From Rhipicephalus microplus (taxonomy: Eukaryota > Arthropoda > Arachnida > Ixodida > Ixodidae): 64,000 nt of DNA. Below, piece after piece: positions 23,363 through 34,997 of this stretch. The DNA lies in assembly GCF_043290135.1 (NCBI RefSeq), contig NC_134703.1, positions 127,290,005-127,354,004 on the forward strand, given 5' to 3'. The notes under the pieces were generated by a model. That model made no database searches. It was not told the DNA's origin and was given only the letters and a program-made list of their open reading frames with translations. Positions within the stretch are counted from its first letter, which is position 1. The number at the start of each line of letters is the position of its first letter. The position numbers were made by a program, and so were the translations under genes.

Positions 23363-25675
23363 GGCTTCGCAGTGAAATCAGTCAAAAAAAAAAAGAGAGT
23401 ATTTGCGACTGTTTGACCATAACTGTTTAAAACGACGTGTCAGCTCTTGTGGATCATATCACGTACTCTCCTAAAAAGGTATGATAAAAACTCTCAAAAA
23501 CTTTTTTCTTAAGTGTGCTTACTTATAAGACCATATACTTGCTTGGGCGAGTAGGTAGCTATTCATTTTTAAGGTATTGCGCGCTGCTTAAACGACGAAC
23601 ACTGGAGATGAAGGACTAGTCAGACACAAGCGCAAACTTTCGTTTATTGGACAAATAAATTATGCTCTCATGCTATCGCATTTCATGGTTACAAAAGAAA
23701 GAGTTTACAAAAATGAATCACAAAACTTTTTAAATGACCAGTCACACCGCGGTAACACGTACCTACCACACATTTGCATTATAAGTTAAGATACATAATT
23801 TTTTTTTCTGCATCAATGCCAAAAAAAACCCTACTGATACCCTAGGTATGCCTATACTTCCCTATAGAAAGCCATACTGATACCCTAGGTAAGCTTGCGT
23901 CACTATAGTCTTTCTATCCCATTCCGATAGAGGCTCTTACAGAGTGCTATTGAAGCTATTAAAGTATTTTTGTGCAAGGCAATTCAAATCGAAGTAAGAC
24001 TACTTAATTTGGCTATACACTTACGCAATTACAGGCACATACGCCCACGAAAGCGCTTGTCGTTTGCTGTAGTTAATGCGTTAAAGCATTTTGTTTGTAA
24101 CGCAAATGCCAAGCTCGACATGGACCACCTTTGTATACTGCGATCGACAAAGTTACAGAGTTACGTTAAGAAGTGTCATGAATTTTTCGCACATAAGGTT
24201 TTCAATATGTCTCGACTCCTCTCTTCGCCGACTCATTGTTCGCCACGATATAGAAGAAGCCCCCAAACGGAGTGGCCACCCTGAGAAATCCATGTTTAAA
24301 TGGTGCATGCATTCAGCGCCCTTCATTTACCTCAGATTTATTACTGCACTTCTCCATCGTGAGGGCGTATGACGGCTACTTCATTTGTATTAGAGCATGT
24401 CCATAAGGATGAACTCACTAAATATTGATGACCTGATCGATTACCGGACCACTCCATGCCCTCTTTCTTAACTAATTGAGCTTCCAGTGGACCTCACGCC
24501 GATCGGCATTGTTTTATGACTACTTTATCTAACTCGCCCAAAAAACCAGCATGGCATATCCACGAAGTGAATAATGATGAGTGGCGGAAGCAGTGGGATC
24601 GCTTGGTGTTACCTCCAATAACTCGTGATATTGACCGCTCACGCATGTAAATGGGTGATAAAGCGCTGTAAAGTTACTTAAAAAGTCCATTGGTCGTAAG
24701 TGGTATGGTCTGTCGAATGAAGTTGCGAATGTCGTTCTGCCTTCATTATTACTGCTATATGGTATGGGATGTATAGTCTGAAGTTAGCAAGGACGAGGTC
24801 CGGGGACGTTCCCCTGGTGGGGGCCACATACGCGCCACATACCTGATGCTTTGCCGTCCGCAAAATGACGAACAAGCGAAATCTAGCGTCGCCGAGGGAG
24901 GGAGCAACATCCGCTAGCGACGCAGCTGCATGCGCAGACGGCGCCGGGCTGGGCCGACGAAAGACTTCGCGCTAGCTGTTCCGCTGCTTTGGCCGAGAAA
25001 ATTACAGTCTCCTATGACTGGCTGGCGTCTACGCGCGGGAAGGCGATGCGCGCTGGATCCGGAGGAGGCTGCACAGAGAAAGAAAAAAAAAAACGTGTAA
25101 GAAACAAATCCGAATGGAAGGACAAGCTGCACGGAACATCCTCGGAAAGACGGTGCTATTCTCGCGGAGAGGGAGGGGTGCACGCGACCATGCGAGCACA
25201 ACGGGCGGTGCTGGAGTCTCCGCATGCGGCCAACGACTCCGGCCACCATTGGAAGAGAATCGGTCGATGTGCGCCGATATAGACGCCCGTCACTGTGGGA
25301 ACCCCAAATTATGCCCCCGCATATACACTGCGGCCAACGTGCGACACCCGCGTGAATCGCTGTGATTGAGGCGAAACTTACGGCTTCGGTGGGCGGCTCG
25401 TTTTATTCGCTGTCTTTTTTTGGTTCCCTAGCTGATCCTGTAGTGGGAAAGCTATCGTCTGGGGGTTTTATTTTGAGTAAGATAAGCATAAATATAGTGC
25501 TGTGTGAGAGTATAGGTACTATGGACGGTCAGTCGGCCCAAGCTCACGAACAATTGTGTTTTCTTTGTGTGTTTGTTTGTGTGCGCATTTGGGTTTATAT
25601 GGTGGCAGTTTCCTTCTCCTAAAACAGAATTAAAGGCCAAACTAAACTGCACGACTATATGAACCAACGCAACAT
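23362..25675. other. Intergenic, no gene seen
   Basis: Around 23590-23650 there is an ACACAAGCGCAAACTTTCGT motif resembling the ends of the foldback at 34.8 kb, possibly another Penelope-type end. Around 23829-23893 a CTGATACCCTAGGTA block occurs twice about 47 bp apart. The frame 23970-24284 is open but has no recognisable domain. From 24880 to 25350 the sequence is more GC-rich with no clear gene. Confidence 0.45.
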
Positions 25676-25790
25676 TATTTATTTATTTATTCATTTATTT
25701 ATTTAGTGATTTATTTATTTTATTTCATAATACTTCAGGCCATAACAAGCCCATGCAGGAGTGAAAAATCAAACAGGAAAATCAGTCTAA
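25676..25790 (-). mobile_element. LINE 3' end with (TTTA)n tail, minus strand
   Basis: A (TTTA)n-type tract at 25676-25722 is followed by TACTTCAGGCCATAACAAGC and a CCATGCAGGAGTG block. Read in reverse, this is the CACTCCTGCATGGGC...CTGAAGTA...AAATAAATAAA end that also terminates the LINE remnant at 27285. It is a heavily 5'-truncated copy of the same family. Confidence 0.5.
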
Positions 25791-25799
25791 CGAGAAAAA

Positions 25800-26934
25800 A
25801 AAAAAGATGCATTTCACTAGCTGCTCCTGCTAAAACTATAGTACATATAGGTTACAGCATGCAGTGACAGTTGGGGAAGTCAATATGAATGCATTATTTA
25901 AAAAAAAAACATCGTAACATAAAGAGACGATAAGACTGCAACCACACGAACACAGCCGCAGTGTTCGTGTGGTTGTGCTCGTGTGGCTCCAATCTTTTCT
26001 TTTTTTTTCCCCTCAAACAGTTTTCGTAATAATGCAACTACTCCACATTCCTCTGATGCTTGGCGACAGCTTTCATTCCGAGGCACACTAAACAGTTGTT
26101 GAACAAACGCCTGGTCGTGTAAAGACGTATACACTACATAACTACAGCCACGTCATCTCTTACCATTATGCTAACATATTCTCACCCTATATCTATAGGT
26201 AGTGCATATGTTCGTAATATTCGCAACTAAAAGGGTATATGCAAGGATCCACAATAATTCAGGATATACTCTTGAAAGAAGTCGCTTGCCGATGGCGGTG
26301 AAAAACACAGTCGCCAAACAGGCAGGCAGGTACACTTTAAAGGACAATGAAATATCTTTTTTGGACGCACCATAAATGTTTACCTTGACAACGCATGCGA
26401 CAAATTCGTCGCGTTTCGATTTTCGGTTCCTGCAAACGAATCATAGTTGGGCACTTCGCAAACTGCAATGACCCATCACGGAGGGTAAACGCGCCCCTCG
26501 GCGCATCGCGGCCCTCTGCCGGTTAGTTAACCAAGGTAATGGCGAGAGGCAGCGGTACTCATTAAGTTCTTCAATTACCGTTATTATCTCCAACGTTGCG
26601 TTACGTAGTGCTCACTCGCTCTATAGTATTACAGGGCGCAAACGAGCTCGTACCAGAACCGCACCCCTTTTCGCGCGCTCAAGTATACTGTCGTATAAAA
26701 GGAGCCTGCAATACATCGCCTTACTTAGCACGCTATAAAAACGACAGAAAACGTAATAAAAGTAACCTCTCCTTGAGTCAAGAAATGCCTATTTATGCAC
26801 GCTGTTTTCCGTTTACTTGCAAGTTCGTATTTTCTTTGCGAACCAAGAATTTCGTAACAACTGGCGAAATAAATATGGTAGGCGCAACCGTTAACTTCCA
26901 AATAAACTACAATATATGCAACATAGCATATTGT
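25800..26934. other. Intergenic, no gene seen
   Basis: Contains a short palindrome near 25941-25983, where CACACGAACACAGC faces GCTGTGTTCGTGTG-type sequence. Otherwise no recognisable feature. Confidence 0.5.
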
Positions 26935-27088
26935 AACTGTGTAAAGCTGCTGACCCTAAAGTCGCCGATTCCATCTCGGCCGCAACGATCACAATTCGAT
27001 GGAGGTGAAATGTTATGTAGTGATTGGTGTACTTTGCAATGTCCGAGCCCGTTAAAGAACCCCACGTGGTCAACACTTCCGGAGCCAT
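26935..27088 (+). mobile_element. Ruka-type SINE interrupted by a palindromic insertion
   Basis: Recognisable blocks are TTCGATGGAGGTGAAATG, CGTTAAAGAACCCCACGTGG and TCAACACTTCCGGAGCC. The SINE stops at the ACTTCCGGAGCCAT that is duplicated on the far side of the palindromic insertion (27246-27259). Beyond it the remainder of the SINE is not present. Confidence 0.65.
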
Positions 27089-27245
27089 GATAATAAAGGT
27101 TGCAGCGCGAGCACGAATGTGCTAGAAGAAACAGACGAAAGTCGAGGTACGGAAGGCAAAGAGGACAACACGAGCGCTGCTTTCGTCGACTTTCGTCTGT
27201 TTCTTCTAGCACATTCGTGCTCGCGCTGCAACCTTTATTATCATG
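27089..27245. mobile_element. Foldback insertion, 60-bp identical arms, 14-bp duplication
   Basis: Arms at 27086-27145 and 27186-27245 are perfectly complementary over 60 bp with a 40-bp spacer. The direct repeat ACTTCCGGAGCCAT occurs at 27075-27088 and again at 27246-27259, which is what a target site duplication would look like. The spacer carries GAGGACAACACGAGCGCTGC, a sequence type I associate with ends of tick Penelope-like elements, but that link is tentative. Zero divergence between arms suggests a recent event or ongoing gene conversion. Confidence 0.75.
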
Positions 27246-27284
27246 ACTTCCGGAGCCATTAACTGCAGTGTCCCAATCATGTTT

Positions 27285-28190
27285 ATTTATTTACTTATTT
27301 ATTTCTATATGTATGTATTCATTTGAATGTACTGCAGCCTAAGTACAGGGCTACAGCAGGAGTGGGCGAGTAATACAGGACGAAACCAACGGGGGAAAAA
27401 ATCATTATAAAACTTAAATACGTTAGAGCAATACGCAAGAAACAACATTTTGCATATTACAAACGAGAACTTACATCTGTTCGAAGTGGTTAGTAGCGGC
27501 ATCAATGAAATTGTTTAATGGTAGTGAGCGAATCCTCCCCGGTATACAGAATTCCAAAGCTCCAAAGTACGCGAAAAAAAAAGTAAATTTGATTGTGTTT
27601 GTACGAGCAAATAAAGGCTTTATGTTCAAGTTGTGGGAGCTGCGGCTGCAAGTTTCCTTCATAAATACTATGTTGTTACCGCCAAAGATGCCAGTGGAGG
27701 AGTTGATAACCGTATATAATTGTTTTAAAGATGCCATTCGGTAACGAGAATGCAACGATACGATGTGTCGTGATTGTATGGGGCCTGTGATGGGGAGAAG
27801 TTGTGGCTGTATATAGTTACGGCATATGATACGGCTGGCTTTACGTTGGACGCCTTGAAGCATTTTGAGGTCACCTTATTTATGAGGGTACCAAACTACA
27901 GATGCATATTCTAAAATAGGCCGTATCAACGTTTTATACAGAAGTATACTTTGGTATCACGGGGGGGGGGGGGGGGGGGGTCAGCTAAAGTACAGCACAA
28001 TCAACCTATTTTTTAAGCATATGATGTATTCGATTTGGCTAGTCCAGGAAAGATTTTGCTCTTAGAATCACACCTATATATTTATATTGCGACACTTGTT
28101 TAAGTTGTGCACCATCCAGATGACAAACAAATGAAAAATATTGTGGTCTTGGGACGCCCAATATTATCATTTACATAAATGTGCGAACTG
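27285..28190 (-). mobile_element. CR1/Jockey-like LINE remnant, RT C-terminus and 3' end
   Basis: On the minus strand the order is QYKYIGVILRAKSF (near 28090), YKTLIRPILEYASVVWYPHK (near 27930), MLQGVQRKASRIICRNYI (from 27863), then PLFARTNTIKFTFF (to about 27570). The 3' sequence ends in (ATTTA)n-like repeats at about 27285-27305. This is the conserved region after the RT palm in CR1/Jockey-type LINEs. Several stops occur. A run of 20 G at 27961-27980 interrupts the sequence. Endonuclease and RT catalytic regions are absent, so it is a 5'-truncated dead copy. Confidence 0.75.
27961..27980. repeat. Poly-G tract, 20 bp
   Basis: Uninterrupted G run within the LINE remnant. It is a possible quadruplex former and also a likely place for length error. 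A similar run of about 20 G lies at 28977-28996. Confidence 0.9.
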
Positions 28191-28707
28191 ACGAGCTGTT
28201 GGGGGTCATAAGTTCGCGCTGTGTACTTGTATCAATCTGGCATGTTTACCATTCGGTTCTCACCTGCACACGCGAACTTCCGAAGCCTGTCATCTATACT
28301 TCCGACTATGTCTTAGAAACAGAAAAAGAAAGAAAAAAAAAGCACGTCATTCTCGCACGCATATGGCGCATGACCTGTGGCGGGTGGTGGTGTTTATGTG
28401 TACTTTTCGGTCCTTTTTCTCTTTTTTTTTTCTTTTTCAAATGGGAATAAGATTTATATTACTGCGGTATTCTTGGTGGCTGGAGAATCAGCCTTCCGGT
28501 GTGACGTAGGCATGTGCAGTTATTTACTACGCGTAAGTCGCGCTTCTTACGAGTCTCAAGATGCACTGCAGGCGATTACGTTGTAAAGGTCTATATAGCT
28601 TTCACCTGAATCCTTGCGAGCTGACTTCGAAACGACAGTGCCTTTTGCGTACGTATACTGGTCGTCTTCAAGCCCTATATGGAGGTCGTCAGAGCAGTAT
28701 ACCATGG

Positions 28708-28780
28708 TCAAACTATATGGGTCGCAAAACTTGGAACAAAGGATGGCGAAAATCTATTGCCACAGGCATCAACGCCCGCT
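28708..28780 (+). repeat. Dispersed repeat block, possible coding remnant (copy 1)
   Basis: Translates as WSNYMGRKTWNKGWRKSIAT in one plus frame. The inverse copy at 30037-30109 gives WSNHMGRETWNKKCRKLIAT in the corresponding frame. DNA identity is about 83% by eye over 70 bp, and many differences keep similar residues. The family is unknown to me. It could be the coding part of an unidentified mobile element. Confidence 0.4.
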
Positions 28781-30036
28781 GATGATTGAAGCGTGACTAG
28801 TTGAGGAGGGGATAAATAACCAAAACTAAAAATCCAATATAACTTCCAAAATCCAATATAACAGTCATAACTTTATATATGTCGTAGTTAACTATAAATT
28901 TACTTCATGTTTTATCTTACACCGTGCTAAATGGTTGATTGCGTCAATTTCTGATCGAGTTCAAAAACAAGGTTTGGAGGGGGGGGGGGGGGGGGGAATC
29001 CAGGCAATCTGCTATCAGAGCGTCTGTTTAGTTCGGTGCAGTGCCGGGTCAATGAGGCATCGCTGACATTTTCGTGATTGTTTCGTGTATACCTTCCGTA
29101 GTTTACTTATTTGCTTATGTGCTGTTTACTGGCGTGCAATTTCAGAGCTGTATACCAAGGTATATGTAAACTGGTCGCGTAAGTTCCATAAAGAAGCCCA
29201 TTCATCTAATAGTTGGCGGCTGGTTGCCATCGTCACCGTCTGCGTATGGAGGGGACCACTAACACCTAGCAAAAAATAAAAATATAAGATATGATTTCCC
29301 AACCGGAAGTGGTAGCAATGTCGTGCACTTTCCCTGCATGGCGCGCAATCGAACTCTTTCGTAATTGCTGATAATGCGTGCCGTTATAAAAACGCGATTT
29401 TATGGCGCCTTATGGCTTGCTAACTGCGTGCGCAAGAGAAAAGAAAGACAAACAAGAAAGATTGAGGAAGCAAGGTCGCTTTATTAGCCAAATGACGTAG
29501 TTGCTATATACATCCAAAAGCTCTGCAGATGAAATTGCGACACAACTATTCACGATCACAATAGCATAATAGTTCGAAAACTCAGCAATCGTGTAAAACT
29601 ACCGCAGCGGGACAGCATCCTTGAGAATATCGCTTTGGCAACCGTAGAGTTCGTTGCTTAGCGTGTCGCATTCACCGTCACTAAAGGCGAGGGCACGCCG
29701 GTTGTGCGCCAGTGAAGGCAGTCGACAGTATAAGAAGAGCAGCTATCTACAAATTGTATGAGCTTTTTCAGCTCTGAAATGTCACGCCAATGAACAGCAC
29801 ATCAGCAAATAAATAAACTACGGAGGGTGTATGCACGGAACTACCACGCAAAAGTGAGCAATGCGCTAAGCTAAACCCAAGCCCTGATAGTAGATTGCCT
29901 GGACGCCCGCCCCCCAGTTATATGGCACTCCACCATAATATGAGGTAATCAACCATTTAGCGAAGTGTCAGATAAATCTTAAAGTAAAGTTATAGTTAGC
30001 TTTGACATATAGAAAATTACGACTACTGCAAAAGAA

Positions 30037-30109
30037 ATATTTGATGCCTGTGGCAATGAGTTTTCGGCACTTTTTGTTCCAAGTTTCTCGACCCATATGA
30101 TTTGACCAT
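30037..30109 (-). repeat. Dispersed repeat block, possible coding remnant (copy 2)
   Basis: The partner of 28708-28780, in opposite orientation and about 1.3 kb away. On the minus strand it lies inside a 125-codon open frame (30345 down to 29968). Confidence 0.4.
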
Positions 30110-31099
30110 GACCCAACTAGCTCGCAGACTGTATAGTTAAGATAGCCACTCATGCGACTACCAACTGCCTTCGTTGCCACAAGGCTGGCGTTCACTATCG
30201 TCTTTGGTGACGGTGAATGGGACATCTTGGGTAAATATATGACGTAGCAACCGCTTCCGATTATGACATCATAATAATTTTCTTTATAATAGCTCTTAAT
30301 TGTCCCCTTCATATGTAGATTGCGACGGTGGCAACGGGTCGCCAACTACCGGATACATGGGCTGAAACTACGCTGCAGTCTACATATACCTTGACATTTC
30401 GAGGGCGCTCTTGCTTGCTGTTCTCCGTATCCACAAAGTGTAAAGAGCCGCGAAAAACCATTTCGATGCTTCCCTGTCACCAGCCATTGAGGAAAAGAGA
30501 AGGCGACTGCACTACGCACTTAGGAACTGCGGGACAGCAAGCGAACAAGTATGCGAAGATCGTTGTATTCCCAGTCACGAAATTACCCTTTTCTCGTGTA
30601 AAAAGACATATGCGATTTAGTATTACTCATTGAGTCTTATTTGAGAGCGACGTTTTTCAGCTTATTTTCCGCCCGGTCGGCCACATATATGTGCGGTTCT
30701 GAAGACACATTCACGTTACCTTTTAACCTGAGTCGCAAGTAGACGCAGCTGTCCAATAAGCTCAAAACGCTATCGCCCAATGGTACCATACGTTAATTAA
30801 TCGAAACGGCCACGTGATAGTGAGCATTTCAGTATTTCCCTGGTTATCCCGGTTGTAGGGAGTGGGAAGGTGTGTTTCCGTGACAGCGATTCCCCGTAAC
30901 AAGCTTCGTTAAAACGTTCCGATTTATTACGGTTTTCCCCTCCCCCGTCAAACATGTCGGCTTTCTCGCGAACAGTCGGCTTTCTCTTCGCGAAATAACG
31001 CGGAAACTGACGATAAAAGCAAAAAAAAAAAGAGCCCAAGTTTCAGAGATGGCAGAACAGCTGACATTTAGGCAAGTTAGAATTGGTAATGCATTTTAC

Positions 31100-31165
31100 C
31101 CGACTGCGCTAACGAGCTCGTTTCACAGAAATATAGCGTCGGCGTCGTTGGTTGTGAGCAAAAAA
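31100..31165 (-). mobile_element. Second SINE family, 3' fragment
   Basis: On the minus strand the order GCTCACAACCAACGACGCCG, then ATTTCTGTGAAACGAGCTCG, then TTAGCGC reproduces the 3' part of the SINE at 16571-16785. The tRNA-like head is absent. Confidence 0.55.
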
Positions 31166-31222
31166 AAAAAATCGGATTGTTGTGCGTCACCGAAAAATCA
31201 CGAATGATGCAATCACGAAACT

Positions 31223-31313
31223 TTGATTGATATGTGAGGTTTAACGTCCCAAAACCACCATATGATTATGAGAGACGCCGTAGTGGAGGGCTCCGGAAAT
31301 TTAGACCACCTGG
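31223..31313 (-). mobile_element. Ruka-type SINE, 3' fragment
   Basis: On the minus strand, from CCAGGTGGTCTAAATTTCCG through GAGCCCTCCACTACGGCGTC and AACCTCACATATCAATCAA. The tRNA-like head is missing, so it is 5'-truncated. Confidence 0.8.
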
Positions 31314-33493
31314 AATGGCGAATCTTTTCCTTGGTCTCAGTGAAGGTCGAACCCGGGTCGTTTGCATATATATAGCAAGCGAGTGATGTACCACAGGGCC
31401 ACGTGTCTGCTTGGAAATACCAAGAAAGTAACTTGCATGCTTCATAAGACACGTGTCCTGTATGATTCGGAATGCAATATTGCAGTAATGATATGTGGTG
31501 CAAGCGTACACTGCCATCGGGTGTTAGAAAATGCATGCGGTCATTACGAATTCGTGGTTTGAAACGGGTACCCACTACAAAAGGCACACACGTTAGTGCG
31601 TCTTTTCCCTTCAGTGGGTGCATAACAAGTTCGAGAAGATTACTGTAGTGGTTTAAAGCATGCTGCCCATTACACAGATTGAAGCCGTAAGCAAAAGCTT
31701 CACTGACACAAGCCATTTTGAACTCGGTATACGCACTACGGACGGAATATCGCTTTCGCATTGAACCCTTAAAGGCGAAGCTTAAGGATCCCCCAATTTT
31801 TTAAGGGCGGTGCCAGAACGATGGCACACGATATTGCGGTGCATGTTATCTCTATCATCGGTCAATGTTTTCACGCAATTCCCTAGAAATATTATATCTT
31901 GCTTGTGTTGAATTTTGCATTTTACACGCACACATAAAAGTGCACGCATTAACAAAAATATAGAATAAAATCCCCCCCTCCCCCCCAAAAGAAAAAAATA
32001 TTTTTCGTGGTATACCACTGGCGGGAAGGTGGTGTGCTTCCAGAAAGACGTATACGCTTTCCTATTATGTCAGTGAAAGTTATACGGTGAGCTTTTCGTC
32101 GAATACAAAACAAGCTTAAACAAATAAGCATCATTCATTAGCGTTACTTAGCTTTTTCTGGCCCCTGTGGGATGGCGTCATTTAGCACAGATGCCATTCA
32201 GGTATGTTTCATAGCTCGGATGACTCTGGCTCGAACCTATCATCATAGCTGCCACAGTACACATTCTGAGATGCTCACGAGAATTCTAACGCATCCTTAT
32301 TACCAATAGTGAGAAAATACGTTAGAACTCCAATTTGAGCATTGACAGACTGTCCTGACGCCTGACGTGGTCTTTTCTCAATTGCGGAGCCCAATTAAGT
32401 GAAAATAATGAATAGCATCCAGCAACTGCCGTGGCAGTGCTGAAACAACCTGTTTTTAGGGACTAACTGTAGAGTCATAACTTTTTAAAACATCGATGGA
32501 TTTGGTCGCTAAGTATAAAAAAAAAATTCGGCAGATCCCAAGCACCATGGGAATGGACGTTATGCGAAGCATGTGGAGGGAAGATGACTGGTTTGTAATT
32601 CTGTTTGTAAGCAAAACGTTATGAAATGGTGCATAAGACATGCATTAAGTAACTATTTACAAATCGTACATATGTTAAACACTCGCTTGAGTGTCATATA
32701 ACAAGTAATTTACAGTTGTGTAACGATTCTAAAAGAAACAAGGGCCTTACAAAAGCTAGAAGCGGTAAGCTGACATGTAGCGCTCCCGCTTGCGAGAATG
32801 GTAGACTCGGACATAGTGCCACATAAACCAACTACAGTGTTAAATATACGAGTGACGTTAACCGGGCATGGCTGTTTCATTATAGCAGTATACATATTTC
32901 CGCACACGTCCCATTCTTCCCATGTTTTGTGTCGGTGGCCTATTGCATGTGTACTTAATGCCTTACAAAAACCCCACTGAAATGTCTGAGTTCATTTATG
33001 TTTTCCTTTAGGAAAACCTGTCAGGATGGATCACGTAAAAACGAAGAGCTGAGTTTATTCTCGAACAAGCGCGACCACCACTGATAAAGCTCGAAAGCTG
33101 GCTGCCGTGGCGTCTTGCCGCGGATCAGATTTTCGACGGCTGTGTTCGTCGCTATCAGTGCCGACGTGTATAGCTGTAGTCCCATGCTGAAGTCTGACTT
33201 TCAGTGTCCCGGCCACAAATTCGGTCAAAGAAAGAGTTTCTGCTTTAACACGCCGACTGTTCCTTTCGCCAGCGTCCCGACCATACATAAAAATGTAATC
33301 CTTTGAAAATTAGATAGCCGGCGCCCGGGTGTAGGAATATTCAGGTGTTGACGCTGAGCGTACTTGCCTGAGCGGCCAGATAATATTTAGTCTCGCGGGC
33401 GCACTTTTCTGTGAGCTGTCAGATGGCGCGCCGCGGCCAACGTATACCCTCCATCAAAATATTTCACGGTGGGGAGTCAATGCGAGGAACTCC
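31314..33493. other. Intergenic, no gene seen
   Basis: Minus-strand frames near 31213-31761 extend out of the SINE fragment and have no domain beyond it. No RNA gene or further repeat is recognisable. Confidence 0.55.
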
Positions 33494-33614
33494 CACGTGC
33501 TTAGGTGCATGTTCAACAGCCCCGGATGGTCAAAATTAGTCGGCAGCCCTACTACAGCGCCCCTCATAACAAAATTGTGGTTTTGAAGTGTAAACTCCCA
33601 GTAATAATTACGAC
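33494..33614 (+). mobile_element. Ruka-type SINE, diverged 3' fragment
   Basis: Blocks GTGCTTAGGTGCATGTTCAA, CCCCGGATGGTCAAAATT, CCCTACTACAGCGCCCCTCA and TGTGGTTTTGAAGTGTAAAC follow the Ruka order with many substitutions. Confidence 0.6.
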
Positions 33615-34225
33615 CCCTCTACTAGATAAGAATAGTTACTGCACTAAAAAAACGTATTTCATGCGTACCTCTACTTTAATTTACACAGGAAACCGCTGCA
33701 GCATATTTTGGGCTTGTTCAATGTGCACGCGATATAAATAAATATTTGAAACGCGCTAGTACTTTACATCAAGCACACAAGGGCATTGCAGTTGTTACGC
33801 TATATGTAGAAATATTTGAACCACGCAAATATTTCCTATACAGCACACTAAAGCGATGCGGTTGTTCATGACTATAGATGTTATGACGCGAATTCACATA
33901 TTTATGTAAACTTTTACAAGTGAGAATTCATCAAGTGGATTGAAGGCAGGCTTGCTATCTTAGATCAACGCATCGCTAACAGTTTTCAGATGAAGACGTG
34001 AGCAAATAGTTTTCGTGTTTCTGCTGAATATAATACACCAATATACTGCACGCAACATATAGTTATGCCTTTTTTAAGACTATCACATAGACTCAATAAA
34101 AAAGAAATATGCATGAATCAGATGAGCATTTTAATGGAAAACAACTATCCCACAGGCTTGTACTCTCGTACATAGCCACGGAGCAAAACTTAGGAAAAAG
34201 AAGGGGAATAAATACATGCAATAAT

Positions 34226-34468
34226 AATAGTAATAATATGTAGGGTTTAACGTCCAAAAACCACCATATGATTATGAGAGACGCCGTAGTGGAGGGCTCT
34301 GGAAATTTCGACCACCTGGGGTTCTTTAACGTGCACCCAAATCTGAGCACACGGGCCTACAACATTTCCGCCTCCATCGGAAATGCAGCCACCGCAGCCG
34401 GGAATCGAACCCGCGACCTGCGGGTCAGCAGCCGAGTGCCTTAGCCACTAGACCACCACGGTGGGGCT
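34226..34468 (-). mobile_element. Ruka-type SINE, full length
   Basis: Minus strand: tRNA-like head GACCCGCAGGTCGCGGGTTC, then GATGGAGGCGGAAATG, CGTTAAAGAACCCCAGGTGG, GAGCCCTCCACTACGGCGTC and a 3' end at AACCCTACATATTATTA. It is well preserved and closely similar to the copy at 22749. Confidence 0.85.
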
Positions 34469-34742
34469 AAAGACATGCAAGTCTGTAACAGATTCCATGC
34501 TCACAACGTACAGAAATGCAGGAGCTAAGTACAACCAATCTGAACTATTAGCCACTGCTAACGGCAGTGTTATGTACATACCGAAATATGTTCGCACTGT
34601 GTCACGCAAGCATATTTTATTAGTAAAAGATGCGGCTAATATTATAGCAAAGCTTAGCTATATTCTTTTTTTTTTTCGCACCTGCTTTTCTCATGGTTAT
34701 GTTTACAGTGAGCCTTGCAGCTGGGCGAGTCGGTTCATATTT

Positions 34743-34997
34743 CAAGGTAAACTGGTGGGTGCAAATAAAGACAAGGACGCAGAAAAGATGGGACAGGGAC
34801 AAGCGCGAACTTTCATCTGAATTCATTTTTATTCGTCGCTCTTCAAATTTATACTCATGTGACCACATGACTATGCTATTTCGTGAGTGTATATTTGGAG
34901 GCTAACGAATAAAAAAAATTCACTTAAAAGTTTGCGCTAGTCCTTGTCCCATCTTTTCCGCGTCCTTGTCTTTCTTTGCACTCACCAGTCCACCTTG
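34743..34997. mobile_element. Foldback of probable Penelope-type ends
   Basis: The arms 34743-34836 and 34905-34997 are inverted copies with a handful of mismatches. Each carries CTGGTGRGTGCAAA, AAGACAAGGACGC, AAAAGATGGGACA, then AGCGCRAACTTT, around a 68-bp loop. In ticks such motif strings end Penelope-like elements that were copied head to head, although that assignment here is by recognition of style rather than by a coding domain. I see no convincing flanking duplication. Confidence 0.6.

Larger units (their letters stand above)
28191..31099. other. Intergenic with one repeated block in inverse orientation
   Basis: No intact gene. A G-run lies at 28977-28996. The block 28708-28780 is repeated in inverse at 30037-30109. 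The 125-codon minus-strand frame ending at 29968 includes that block but has no recognisable domain elsewhere. Confidence 0.5.
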
